64,000 nt of DNA from Lepiota brunneoincarnata (Eukaryota > Basidiomycota > Agaricomycetes > Agaricales > Agaricaceae). Each line of letters opens with the position of its first letter. Positions within the stretch are counted from its first letter, which is position 1. Both the position numbers and the translations under genes were made by a program. The stretch is from contig JAEBUN010000003.1 in the NCBI GenBank assembly GCA_023014365.1, forward strand, positions 868,001 through 932,000, written 5' to 3'. The notes under the pieces were generated by a model, which was not told the DNA's origin, did not search any database, and saw only the letters and a program-made list of their open reading frames with translations. This document shows, piece after piece, positions 36,229-47,951 of this stretch.

Positions 36229-38115
36229 ATGGCTTTCAGCGCAGAAAAGCCCCTGTATCTTGGTCTCGACTTATCGACGCAGCAGCTAAAGGCAATACTT
36301 AATATCCGAGGATACAGCAATACAGCACGAGATCGCTGTTCATTTCGATCGTGATCTGCCAAAGTACGACACAACGAATGGAGCGTTGAGAGGACCTGAG
36401 GAAGGAGAAGTTACATCCCCTGTGGCAATGTGGCTGGAAGCGATTGACCTGCTGATGCAGCGAATGAAAGATGCAGGAGTGGATTTTGGTTCAGTGTCAG
36501 CGATTTCGGGTGCTGGCCAGGTATCAGCTTCTCCTGGCAAGCCAGCTTCGTGTTCATGATAGTGTTTAGCAACACGGATCCGTCTACTGGTCGAAATCTG
36601 CGGAAAAGTTGCTAGGGAACCTGGACATTTCCAGGTCCCTGCTGGCGCAATTGTACCCAGATGCGCTCACCTTCCCAAGAGCACCAATTTGGCAGGACTC
36701 GTCTACCACGAAGGAATGCGCAGGGTTGGAGGAGGCTGTCGGCGGGCCTCAGATGCTCGCGGATTTGACGGGAAGTAGGGCGTATGAACGATTCACGGGG
36801 AATCAGATCGCTCGAGTGAGTCTTTCTGGTTTTTGGCGGGGCCGTGTTCCTCTCCTGATATTTTCCGATAGCTTGGGCGTGTCAATCCAGAGAAGTACAG
36901 TGCCACTGCACGCATCTCGTTGGTGTCATCTTTCGTCCCTTCGGTATTCTTAGGGCCTTATTGCACCGATCGAAATATCCGATGCGAGTGGGATGAATTT
37001 GATGAATATACTGACTTGCAAGTGGGATGACAAGCTATTAGATGCTTGTGGTGGTCCTACGTTACGCGAGAAGCTTGGTCCGGAACCTGTTGCTGGAGGA
37101 ACGGTGCTGGGAAAGGTCAACGAGTATTGGGTGAAGAGATGGGGTTTCAACCCGGGTAAACCTTCTTATTAGATCTGACCCAGAGCATATTCTGATTGTT
37201 GGGTTATAGAGTGTATCGTCGCGCCTTTCACTGGAGATAATCCCGCAACAGTTGTCGCGCTTTCTGCACCGGGTGACGCATTGTTATCCCTTGGTACATC
37301 CACGACGTTCCTTCTTTCCGTCCCTCCAGCAGATGAGCCTCCCAAGCGGTTTACAAACTCACACCTTCTCTCACACCCGACCAGCCCTCCGCGCGGGTTT
37401 ATCGCCATGCTTTGCTACAAAAATGGCGCACTGGCGAGGGAACAAGTACGCGATAGATATGCAACTGGAGATTGGGATCAATTCAACGAACTGGTGAATG
37501 GTACACCTGCGGGGAACAATGGATATCTAGGTTTCTACTTCCCTCTCCCAGAGATTATCCCTCCAAATGTCATTGGCAATTTCTTCTTCTCCACGCAATT
37601 GATCAAGACAGAGGTCAAGCCGCCCGCACCGCTAGACGTCATACCACCGAGCGCGCATCCCCGAGCGATATTGGAATCACAATTCTTGTCAATCAAGTCG
37701 AGGCTTGCAGCGATTCTACCAGAGAATGCGCCACCCTTGCAGAGGCTCGTTATTACGGGCGGGTCTTCTGCAAACCAGAGTATTAGGCAGATTGCCGCTG
37801 TGGGCCATTTGGTCTTTGTTGTGTCCGGGTCTTGACGTTGATGGTTTCTCTTAGGACATATTCAACATGAAAGTGTACGTCTCCACGACGAAAGAGGCGG
37901 CTGGGATGGGAGGTGCATTGCTTGCCAAGTGGGCGCGTTCGAGGTTGACGCGTGGTGGTGGTACTTTCGAGGAAATGACTGGAGGAAGTGTTCCCGGAAT
38001 GAAGTGCGTGGCGGAGCCTCTGCTGGAGAATACGAAGGTGTATGATCAGTTCCTGGAGACATACGACGCTTGCGAGCAGCAGGTTATCCAGAGAAAGAGG
38101 GGAACCATAGACTGA
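36229..38115 (+). CDS. XKS1: D-xylulose kinase
   Basis: FGGY-family sugar kinase that phosphorylates D-xylulose to xylulose-5-phosphate, feeding pentose from xylan breakdown into the pentose phosphate pathway. ATG 36229 gives MAFSAEKPLYLGLDLSTQQL, the conserved xylulokinase N-terminus. Next come SAISGAGQ spliced to QHGSVYWSKSAEKL, RAPIWQDSSTTKEC, YERFTGNQIAR, ISDASGMNLMNI, the phosphate-binding CIVAPFTGDNPATVVALSAP, LLSLGTSTTFLLSVP, LVITGGSSANQSIRQIAA and the tail DIFNMKVYVSTTKEAAGMGG. It ends at 38115. Near 36299-36303 the frame shifts by one base between QLKAIL and SEDTAIQHEIAVHFD; one T too many in acttaa would explain it. All other exons join in phase. Confidence 0.93.
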
Positions 38116-38373
38116 TGGACTCGGGATCCAAATTTTGGTTTACTTATGTGTATTTGATACTTATGCCTCCAGGGTTGAGCCAAAAAAAGTTGCTGTGACC
38201 TGATGCGTTTTCGATTGCTATTTCCCCACCTTCCTAGCCGCCACATTCTTGCCAAACCAATATTACCCGTGTGGGGCCTCCGTGTACCCCAATCAGAGAA
38301 CTACTTGGTCCGCCAAAAAGTCCCAGACTTCTTGGTATACCATTTTCGGGGTTCTTGGGCTCTACATATCAAG

Positions 38374-40442
38374 ATGGACTCGCCCCCTTCGGTTGGAGAC
38401 GAACGACCTCCCAAGCGCCGCAGGATTTCTCCCGAGTCTGAAACACTCGTTGAGTCAAAGGCAGAAGGCTCGACTCCTCAATTTCAACCTCCTCAAGCAG
38501 GAGGGAAAGAGAAAAAACACAAGGGTCGGCGCGAGCGTCGTGGAACGATGTACCACAAAGCGGACCGAGCCCAAGGGTCACCTCAGGGAGATTCAGAAAC
38601 GCCAGCTGGTCCCAAGGCTCCGCGTCTACCGAAACGTCAATGTGCCCTGTTAATTGGGTTCTGTGGCTCAGGGTACAATGGGATGCAAATGTGCGTGCTA
38701 TTTACTAATCGGATGTGCTTTTTCGCTGCGGCTTAACATCTCCAAGCCAACCGCCGCCGCTGAAAACTATCGAAGGCACGTTATTTCAAGCTCTTGTGAA
38801 AGCAGGTGCAGTGTCTCAGGATAATGCGGACGATCCTGTTAAAGTTGGTCGCATTCGGCTATGAGGTGAACCAGACTGATCTGTGTCCTTCAGGTCGCGC
38901 TAGCCCGCGCTGCTCGAACGGATGCGGGCGTTCACGCTGCAGGAAATGTCGTGTCTTTGAAGATGATCATGCACGTTCCTGGTACCCCAGACCTTGTTGC
39001 CCGTATCAACGAGGAGCTACCTCCGGAAATTAGGCTATGGGGCTTTGTGCGTCCGCTATCCATTGCGTCGTGTCCATCACTAAAGCACTTTATCAGGTGC
39101 GGGCGCAAAATTCATTCAATGCCCGTTTGTTCGTCCTCGCCTCCACCCGGCCCTCATTTTTGAAATTTATAATATGTTGGACAGGGTCTGTGACAGCAGA
39201 AAGTACACATACTACTTCCCAAGCTACCTCCTCCTTCCGCCCAAACCAGGAAGCAATCTCCATCGCGTATTATCCCAGTACGCCAAATCTTTGGGGCACG
39301 ATGCATCGGCGTTGTCCCACGCGTTTTGGGACGATCTTCGACTCGCTCGAGAAGTCGACACGGAACGGAAACGTGCTTGGAGAGCTGGAGAAGAACACAT
39401 CCAGAATCTCCGCACTGCGGCGAAAAGATTCGAGGGTACACACAACTTTCATAACTTTACAGTTGGCCGAGATGCTTCTGATAGGAGCAACTTCCGTCAT
39501 ATCAAGAGTGTGGAGGTTGTCGCACAATACTTTGATTTCAGATATCCTCGTTGCTGATTTCTATGAAGATTGGGGATCCTGTGGTTCATGGAGACACTGA
39601 GTGGATCAGCGTACTATTTCATGGACAAAGTTTTATGCTTCACCAGGTAATTGTCATGGAAATGCCTTGCGGAATAATGCACTGAGCTATACTTCTTAGA
39701 TTGTAAGTGGAGTGCAACTTCACGATTCAGTTCCTTGCCAAACTATTTTCAGCGTAAGATGATGTCTAGCTTGATCCTTACAGCCCGTACCGGGACTCCT
39801 GACAATGTCATAAACGAGGCAAGTTGATGCGATATTCATCTTTCCGACGCCTGTTCCCAACTTTCCTGCCATAGCTATACAAAACCCCCGATGTCTTTAT
39901 ACCAAAAATGCCCTCGCTGGGTCTCCTACTGGAAGAGCCTATCTTCTCTTCATACAATAGTAGGATGATGAGTATCAATGAGAAACTCAAACCTACAAGC
40001 CCGGACTATCGCCCTGCGATCGATTTTGAAACATATAGGAGCCAAATCGAAGATTTCAAGCGGGAATTCATATACAAAAACATGCGTGGAGTTGAGGATC
40101 GCGACAGGCTGTAAGCCCACCACCTTACCTTTCACTAAGACATTATACTCATTTGTGACAACTCTTAGGTTTGATGCTTGGATTCGCATGGTTGACTCAT
40201 ACGCCGGCAGCGATTTGTTGTTCCTCAACCCTGAAGGCACAATCCCAGAGACGGCTATCATCAAGAAGGGTGAACGGAGAGAGCAGCCGTTCCGTGAACG
40301 ACGCGTGTTCGACACAACACGTTTTTCAGAGGGTGATAATATTGCGTCCAGGTTGCAGCAGACGGAAAATAGCGAGGGTGATGAGGATGAGGATGAAATG
40401 GCCAAGCTAGACAAAAAGCACCTTGCGGATACTGAGGGATAA
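38374..40442 (+). CDS. PUS1: tRNA pseudouridine synthase Pus1 (TruA family)
   Basis: Converts uridine to pseudouridine at several tRNA positions (and U2 snRNA and mRNA in yeast), mainly in the nucleus. ATG 38374 opens a basic, Pro-rich N-terminus containing KRRRISPES, a likely nuclear signal. Core motifs: ALLIGFCGSGYNGMQ; ARAARTDAGVHAAGN with the catalytic Asp (about 38905-38945); DSRKYTYYFPSYLLLPP; FEGTHNFHNFT (about 39430-39460); and MLHQIRKMMSS (split by an intron at 39645). The C-terminal third includes GLLLEEPIFSSYN and an acidic tail ending ADTEG at 40442. All motifs are intact and exons join in phase. Confidence 0.93.
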
Positions 40443-40849
40443 ATCGAAATATATTAATTAGGACTGGTGATAACACCACAGAATAACGTCGAGCAAGGCT
40501 ATACCTGCGTGTAGTTGGCTCCAGCTGGCCCATATCTATTGCATTATGTCCCACTCACCCTCCAGGCCGTGTTATTCTTGTTGCTGGGGCCGAGAGCTCC
40601 GGTGTGCCCCCTCTTATTAAGCCATTCGTATCAATCCGCTCTTGACATCGATAGCTATCGGTACATAGACTTTTATAGCTCATGATAACGAGAATTGATA
40701 TTGTCCCTGATAATCCCGCAGGCGGTTGCAGCACATTTGTAGAAGTTCCATCAATTCCTCGCACTGTCACGCAATTTTAACTTGCTCAAGGGCCACAAAC
40801 CAAAGGTAGAAAATATATATTAAGCAGAGAAGGAGGGGTATATCTGAGG
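40443..40849. terminator. Convergent 3' regions of PUS1 and the GT61 gene
   Basis: About 400 bases between two stop codons that face each other. An A/T-rich run (aaaatatatattaag, about 40810-40824) lies close to the GT61 stop. No gene seen; this is where both transcripts should end and they may overlap. Confidence 0.4.
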
Positions 40850-43335
40850 TCATATACTGTCCAGATTGTTGCCGCCGTCCATATTCATAGTATCTAATAA
40901 ATGCTCTTTGATTTTCTGTGCAATTGATGGTCCATGCACATAAATCTTGGCTGTAGAGGATGAAATCAGCTAAATGGTATGGAACGCTATAGATAGCAGA
41001 AACACACCACTATGAAACTCCTCTTCAAGTTGAATTCCCTGCCCATGCATTATCAGTGCTTGCACAGCACAGAACTTGGCTACTACCCACTTTATGATAC
41101 ATCCCTTTTGGATACGTGATCAATGTATCGTTCCATACAATGAAATGCTGCTCTCATCAATTATTTCTGTTGTACAACCGGAAACCAAGATGAACAAATT
41201 ACTTTGTGTCCCATATTCCTCGCCAACATCTCATAATCAAAGACATATGCTATAGCACATGGCATTATTCTAAAACAAGCGAATTGGATAGAAGAGCACT
41301 CACAGCGGGGATATACAATCTCGATGACAGCAGATTTTTCCGAACGGTGGCATCCAAAGCTGATGCTGTCATCATAATCAAAATCCAAGTCTGCAGAATT
41401 CATACGCTCCAATGGCCCGTGCCAATTAAGCAGTAATTCCAAAAGTACGACTGGGTATCTGGAACTCGGGGCCACGACTCGAGAGGAGCGATGGGCAAAG
41501 GATTAACTCACTGTCAGCCCGTTCCCATGCACGCCAATGATGATCTTCAACACCAGTGTTAGTACCAGCATCAGTATCAGTAAGACGAGCGTGAATCGGC
41601 AAAAATACGATATGACCCCACCACGAACAAGTGTCGGGTGCTAACACTGGACTCGCCCAAGCCTATCCAAAAAGCTCCGACTCACCGTACTCCTTGCAAC
41701 CATCGCAACCTGCTCCCTCAAACCCTAGACTCTCCATAGTCGGCATCTGCAACTCACACACACCTTCCCTCTCCAACCCTCTCAATGCCTCCACCAACGC
41801 CTCATGACTCTCCGCAGTCAACCTCCTCCCTGTCTTCTGTCTCGATATATATGTCACGACCGGTTTCGTCGACGTGGCCTCTGGGGGACCAAGGACAACG
41901 CCAATACTACCATAGGATCCTGATGCGAATGTGGGTATGTAGCCCAATAGATTCTGGGTGAGCGATTTTCGGATGGAAGACCAAAAGTCATCGGCGACGA
42001 TGAGCTCCTGCGTGCCTGCTATCATTTTGAACCAGCGGCCTCCCCAGCGACTGTAGGACAGCATCAAAACAGGTCATTAACATAGCTGCCTAGAATTTGT
42101 TAGGATGAGAATTGTACGTACTGCCGATGTGCCGCTTTTCGATTTATGATCAAAGCTCTATCAAAGAGGATGGTACTGTTGAGCTTTATGAGATCCAACC
42201 ACTCATCCCGCTCTTCAATCGCAGCGCGGGGAAACGCAGCGCGCATGAGGGGACCATTGATCTGTGCTCTATCGCGCCATTTTCCGTCTGTCACGATCTT
42301 TGAAAAAAAAAAAAAAAAACAAAGGGGAGGGGGCTTCAAGCTTGATAGGGTTGGTCGGAGAATCCGGACTTACAGGAAGCAAGAACCTATCCGGCATTCT
42401 CAACGTTTCCGAGTGGAACCCACCACGCTCATTTATCCCCACGCGTGAATACACTCTCCACCCACCAAGTATGATTTCGCCCCACCAATGGTAGTAGTGC
42501 TATATCGGAACCACGAATTAATGTTGACTTGGCGAGCAGCAGAGAGTTTGTGCATACGTCCATAAACTGCGGGACATCATAAGCAATCCAACTAAATCCA
42601 GGCATGCGTATCGCCTTCGTCTCCAACAACGTCGATAAAAGGTCTGGGTCAATGAATTGGATATCCTACAGACCCCCATGAACATTGGAAAAGGCACAAG
42701 GAGGCAAAAGCACACCTCCTCACTCGGATCCTTCTCCACCTTCCCAAGAACCAGAGGCTTCGATATCATGTCCTCCTTCTTCTCCGGAAACACGCTCCTG
42801 TTCGATGTGACGATATAAAACGTCCCATTATGCATGATGAGGTTGTCAAGGAGGCTGAATCCTTGGACGATTGCGCCAGTTTGGGATAGTGGTTTCTAAT
42901 TGCTTGGTGAGGCGCACACTAGACCAGTAGACGTTGTCTTCTTTAAGCGGGTAAGTAAAATCTGGGGAAATGTAGTCCCCCTCCTCAGATGGGTCGACTT
43001 CAAAGCTGTCAGTTATACCAGTGGGCATGGATAGACCAACGGGCGACGGACGAACCGTCCATGCATAACGTTATTATCCCTTCATCCCACCACCATCATC
43101 AAACTCCAAGGATAACCCGGATCCAGGTCGCATATGCACTATTTCCTGGGCAGTTTGGTGGGTGGTGGGTGTGGGTTCGGGTTTGGACATTGCCAGGAGC
43201 TTGAGCGCCTTGCAACTGCTCAGGGAGGTCGATGTCGAGGAAGAATAGGCCTAAAAATCCAAATCCGAGTACTGCAGTGACCAGGCCAAGGAAGAGAAGA
43301 CGACGGAGAGGCATTGCGGTGCAACGGGAGGCCAT
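40850..43335 (-). CDS. Glycosyltransferase family 61 (DUF563/EOGT-like), type II membrane protein
   Basis: Likely Golgi or ER glycosyltransferase of the GT61 fold; donor and acceptor are unknown. ATG 43335 opens a short cytosolic tail and a signal anchor (LLFLGLVTAVLGFGFLGLFF). Lumenal exons follow: DFTYPLKEDNVYWSS, NGTFYIVTSNRSVFPEK, MPGFSWIAYDVPQFMDVCTN, NHTWWVESVF, RWGGRWFKMIAGTQELIVAD, and TYISRQKTGRRLTAESHEAL with the Arg-rich donor-site segment. Next are IIIGVHGNGLTHQLWMPP (spliced at about 41510), the family's best-known motif, and IEIVYP. The 3' exons give HFIVWNDTLITYPKGMYHK and AKIYVHGPSIAQKIKEHLLD, ending at TGA 40852-40850. A one-base frame change occurs near 41340, between LWMPP and SEKSAVIEIVYP, and the next splice is also out of phase, so exon borders in 41200-41400 are unsure. 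Confidence 0.82.
42303..42319. repeat. Poly-A tract (17 A) inside a GT61 intron
   Basis: A run of 17 A on the plus strand (T on the coding strand) close to the intron's 3' region, following GGA-poor sequence. It could act as an extended polypyrimidine tract; its length is likely unstable. Confidence 0.9.
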
Positions 43336-44613
43336 TCACAATTCCTCCAGAGGTGCCAAGCACCACAAAGTTGATGAGCGCTAGTGGCAAGCGCTGAACG
43401 GAGCGGTGAACAGGATCAGTGTCGAACTCTCATGCCATTGGGTCCGTCATGACCCAGAGCCAACAATAGCTCGCTGGGCCTATCATCAGCAGCGAACTAT
43501 GCATTTGACGAGAGAGCCATGATGACCAAAGGAATGCAATATCCATTGATTATTTTCTGGCCGATGAAACCCACTAACACACTACGCCCTAACCCCCCTA
43601 AGGACATCACAAAGTATAAATATAGTGAGTATGATGTAGGAGAGATGCATGGCTTGTCCCAGGTTGTTGGGCAGAACAAAAACTATTAGCCGGGATGCGG
43701 GTCGCCGAGTGGGCCTTGCGCGGGACAGACATCGAGAGGATGTACTTGAGGTATGATGATCAGGAATTGGCCAAAGGGGCGACGACCCGCTGGTCTCTGA
43801 TTGTGTTGATGTTTCAAACTGAGAATATAATGACCATTGTCCATCGTAACGACACACGGTTTCCCTTGTTAATTGTGAGAGTACTGCGGTGGCCGATCAA
43901 ATAGTTATGTTCTTCGACCTGCCACCCTGAACACCTGCGGGTAACGATAGAAGGAACGTTAACACTGCTTTTTTTTGGCTCCAAACAGATAGTGCCTGTG
44001 AACGGTAGATCGGCCGCTCCCGCCAGGTATAACTATGCATTGTACGTGTGAACCGATAGTGATTGATTTATTTATTTTCTTTTGGCGAACTCTCGAGATT
44101 GATGTCTAATTCAAGAGCGGGCTGCACACCGGAGACTCGGTACCCACCGTGAGTTGTCATACAGCCGCTCATCTTCTATATATCAACGGCCTCCATTAAA
44201 CTCGGGTGGGGATTCGCAATCGAAGGCCACCGAACCGTTGTTAGCACCAGCCGCCGGATGCAAGAGGAGTGTCGTAAAATGTAAGACGCAAAGCATCCCC
44301 TGCATCATTAGTGGCACGGGAGTGACTTACCTGGACGCTAAGCGATGTTTTAGTTGGGGCATCCACCTCCCGGCTCATGGTAGGTCATAGAAAGAAGCAC
44401 GGGTAATAAATATCCTGTATTAATGTCGGAAATACATCCAGGTACAACCCAGCGTTACAGAAGTTCCCAACATTTTCAATAGTAGGATTGATTGAAAGCC
44501 CAACTAACCAACAACAGTTAATCAACGGGGAGACGAGGCCAAAAACTATGAGCAGTACCAAGTAAAACAACAGCTACCAGAATTTATTAAACGGTCACAG
44601 TCTATGGTGCTTT
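43336..44613. other. Intergenic region between GT61 and R3H genes
   Basis: About 1.3 kb. It contains the GT61 promoter (tataaatata at about 43616-43625, some 280 bases upstream of the ATG, a weak TATA candidate) and the 3' flank of the R3H gene. Short frames (43857-43582 and 44570-44385 minus, 44154-44390 plus) have no recognised domain. 44030-44100 is T-rich. No RNA gene detected. Confidence 0.4.
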
Positions 44614-47375
44614 TCATTGCGATGTCGGAGGTGAAGAAGCTTCTGTCGTAGCGGCGTTGTTCTCCAGTGAAAGCATGGCAGTTTGATTGACCAGTGTCGC
44701 ATGAAGCATGGTTTCCCCTTTGTCGTTGTCGTTGTCATCGTCAGATTGGCTTCTGGAGAATTCGAGATTGTTCAGGTTCAGGGATGCTCGCTTGGGTAGC
44801 TTCGGGTTATAAAGTTCCACAGACTAGTCGAGATTTTGAATACAAGCATATCAAGATGGGATAGGTGCACGTACCTTTGGAGGTGGTCGATCAAATCCAG
44901 TCTCATCAAGCCGGTTGCCTACACAATTTAGAATGCCATCGCCGTTGGGCATACTGTTCGCTTGACCAAACAACGACCTCGCCGGTGGATTGCCCCAAGC
45001 TCCGGACGGTCCGGGAGCGCGGCGATCCGAAAGTTGCATTGATGTTAGTGGTGGAAAATCTGTTGATTGCAAGGGGTTTGGTGGGTTCGGGTGTGGGGGG
45101 TGTCGGGGGGAATAATTCGGCTGGACGCTGCCACCACTGATGCTTCTTGGGGGTAAGATAGGGGACATTGTGCGAGAGTTATGCGGTTTGAGATTGATTG
45201 CCCAGTCCGGTCGAGCGGGCAAAGGATGCTGTGAACCTGTTGTCACTGTCTGAGTCCTCCGAGACGAAGAGGAGCTGGATGACTTGAAGAGGTATGTCAG
45301 GCGAGGAAAGTGGGCGTATTTTGGGCACTTACTGCGATAGATGAAACATCATCTCCACTAGTAGATCGGCCGTTCGTCGATGAACCGCTCAAATTGTTTT
45401 GCCTCCTAGTGTTACTCAAACGGGGCCCGACGGTCTCATTTAAGTGGGAATTTGTCGCAACAAAACCGCCGGAGCCTATGCCCGGGCCATAACTCCATGA
45501 CGCGCGGCTAGGGTTGCATGGACCCATGTCGTGGGTTAGGACCATTCCCGTTGGCAACTGTGTTATGATTATTTCTTGGCATTGGCGGGCCACGGCTGCT
45601 GGCAAGCGGAGGGACACCATTGCCGGTCGGGGCAGTTCGATTGCCGTTCATTGGCCCATTTCCTGGACCATGGTTGGATGATCTGGGGTCAAAGAGCTGA
45701 GGACCAGGAATATGAGGTGGATGGGGAGGTAGCGGAGGAGGTATGGGATGTCCATGCTGACCAGGATAGTAACCAGGCATCGGGTACGGATATGGATGTG
45801 GAGGAGGCATATATGTCTGGTAGGGTGGTTGGCCGGGGGAAGAGTTCATTGAATGAGGATTGTTTGGTGGGGGTACTTGTACAGGTGGCCGTAAGGGAGG
45901 GGATTGTAAAGGTGGTGGACCAGGATGTGGCCACATGTAGGGGGGGCCATAAGCTACATGAGGTGGAGCCGGGTAGTGGTCTCCATTGGATGGTGCGGGC
46001 TGCTCAGATGGATTTTGCTGGGGGTGAGGGGGGGATGAGAATGGTGGGTATGGAGGTGTATAATAAGGGTAAGGCACATAAGAGGGATTGGGCTGGCCTT
46101 GATTAAACGAGTAACCATAAGGTGGGTGGTAGGCCGGTCCCGTGGGCGCTGGATGTTGTGTGGGGTCGTACAAAGGCATCGAAGGAGCAGGCTCGTACAG
46201 CGATGCATATTGGAACGATGAAGGTGATGCAGCCCGTGAATTGCGCGAACTTCCAGAGCCATTGCTGATATACGCTGCTGACCGGATGGAACGGGTTGAT
46301 GAAGAAGCTGATGCATTGCCCGAGGGGTGATATTTGTCTTTCCGTGCCGGCCCCGACCACTCACTCTCCGTAGCGGGGGAGCTAGAGGAACTGTCGGCAT
46401 CGCCAGTACTGCTTCCACCATCTGGACCACCACCATTTTTTGTGCTGCCCGAGGCCGCGCCGAGAGAGGACGAACTCGAGTTGACATCCTTGTCTTTCCC
46501 CACCTTCTCGTCAAAACCCATGAAAATACGGGACCGTGCTTCGTTGTAGGCAGCTTCACGTTGCTCGATAGTCATGTGCTTTTTGGCGCTCCCACCGGTA
46601 GTGTTGCTTCTTCCTCCCAGACTCCCCGTCTCCGATGGGTCGGGATCGGACAGGTCATCCTCGCCCGTAACTGAGCCTGTTTGGTGAAAGGACTTGTTAC
46701 GACGGTTTGCTGATGATCGACGCATTATTTTAAATGCTGGTTGCGTGGTGGTTTCCGGAGGAACCAGTTCTGATATCCTAAGAGCGGGGCTAACGACCTC
46801 AGGTGAGGGAAAAGTTCATGATTTGGCACGTACAAAGGACACTTACATTCGACTCTCTGGGGTTGAATAAACAAAGATGCCTTTGCTAATGGGGTCAGTT
46901 TCTGGGGCTAGCCTGTAGTAGGCCGAACAACGGTGGACGAGCAATCGTTGATAAGATGTAGCGGGAGTCAGCTCGATTCGTTGCCTGCATGCGTCGGAAA
47001 CATTAGGTCCAGTTCGGTTGCCGTGTGTTTGCTGGCAGAAACCCCAAGGACGTTGAGTACGTACCTTCGTTCATCATGGATCAGCCCTTCCATCAACTCC
47101 CCAAGCTTCAAAACGTAGATTCTATCCTTTCCTCTAAGTGCTTCAATAACCTGAGGGTCTACGTCGCGGAGCGAATTGGGATTAGAGGTTGTAACGCCAT
47201 CTGGCTCCGGTCCTAAGGATTGTGTTCCGTCTATGACAGATGTTAAAGGGTGTTGGGCGTTGGTATCTTCAATGGATGGTTGGGATGTCCCGTTGGGATG
47301 TTCGATATCCGTAGCGGGTAGGTTGGTTGGATTAAAATCTGGCATCACGCCTTTGCTGTTGGAAGTAGCAGACAT
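44614..47375 (-). CDS. R3H/SUZ domain RNA-binding protein
   Basis: Likely cytoplasmic mRNA/ssRNA-binding protein, similar in plan to animal R3HDM1/2 and yeast Rbs1. ATG 47375 (MSATSNSKGVMPDFNPTN). Structured exons hold PQVIEALRGKDRIYVLKLGE and LMEGLIHDERRYV, then ATELDLMFP. The R3H motif is SYQRLLVHRCSAYYRL (Arg-x-x-x-His, about 46960-46920). KGIFVYSTPESR is followed by a SUZ-type segment IEQREAAYNEARSRIFMGF (about 46575-46515). The long middle is Ser-rich and then extremely Pro/Tyr/Gly-rich (46200-45700, repeats such as PPYPP, HPYPYPMPGYYPG), typical of condensate-forming RNA-binding proteins. A spliced C-terminal exon has LPKRASLNLNNLEFS, like a SUZ-C motif, ending at 44614. It has few introns for this genome; the Pro-rich 405-codon exon (46725-45508) is uninterrupted. 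Confidence 0.85.
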
Positions 47376-47951
47376 AATGGTAATGAGGGCTGGGATTACT
47401 GGAGTCTGGGTGGGCGGTGTATCTTGTGATGCTTGTGGCACTGGTCGCTCTAGATATCGACGACGAGAAGGAGGGGGAGGGGCAAGAGAACTGGACTCAA
47501 CGATCTGCACTGCACTAAGACAAGTGGAGCGAATATTTACCGGGGAACATCTGGGGGGTGCTATGGGTTGATTCTAGGGACTAGAAAAGGTTGGTGGGTG
47601 TTGTACCCGACGTGGGGGGACGTGGGGGACGATGGGAAGAGGGAGCAGAGGGTTGGAGGGCAAATCAGGACATGGAGTCCAAGGAAAAAGTGGCAAAGAT
47701 GGCGAGTAACTAATTCTATCATTCACTCTGACCGTGGGTAAAATCAACTTGGCCCGTCCTCCACCCACCTCTCACCCCTTCTTTCCCATTATCAGCACCA
47801 TTCATTCATTACTCGATATAATGTACACTCTAATTAGCTCAGTGCGCCGGTCCCGCCTCGCTGCCAGGATGCATCAATTCGTAGATATTAAAGCCCAAGC
47901 TGTGTCGCAATCCTCTCAGCACTCCTCACGAGAGATGTAAAACCCGCAGGC
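47376..47951. other. R3H gene promoter and transporter 3' flank
   Basis: An in-frame GTG-initiated extension upstream of the R3H ATG (to 47510) is rejected as start. 47590-47640 is G-rich (cgtggggggacgtggggg). The plus-strand frame 47734-47940 has no domain. Nothing else recognised. Confidence 0.4.

Noticed and set aside
41340..41345. Programmed ribosomal frameshifting as the cause of the one-base shifts
   Set aside because: No shared slippery heptamer or downstream structure is visible among the sites, and both directions of shift occur.
45576..46106. 176-codon plus-strand frame
   Set aside because: Antisense of the Pro-rich R3H exon; a long frame arises from codon bias only.
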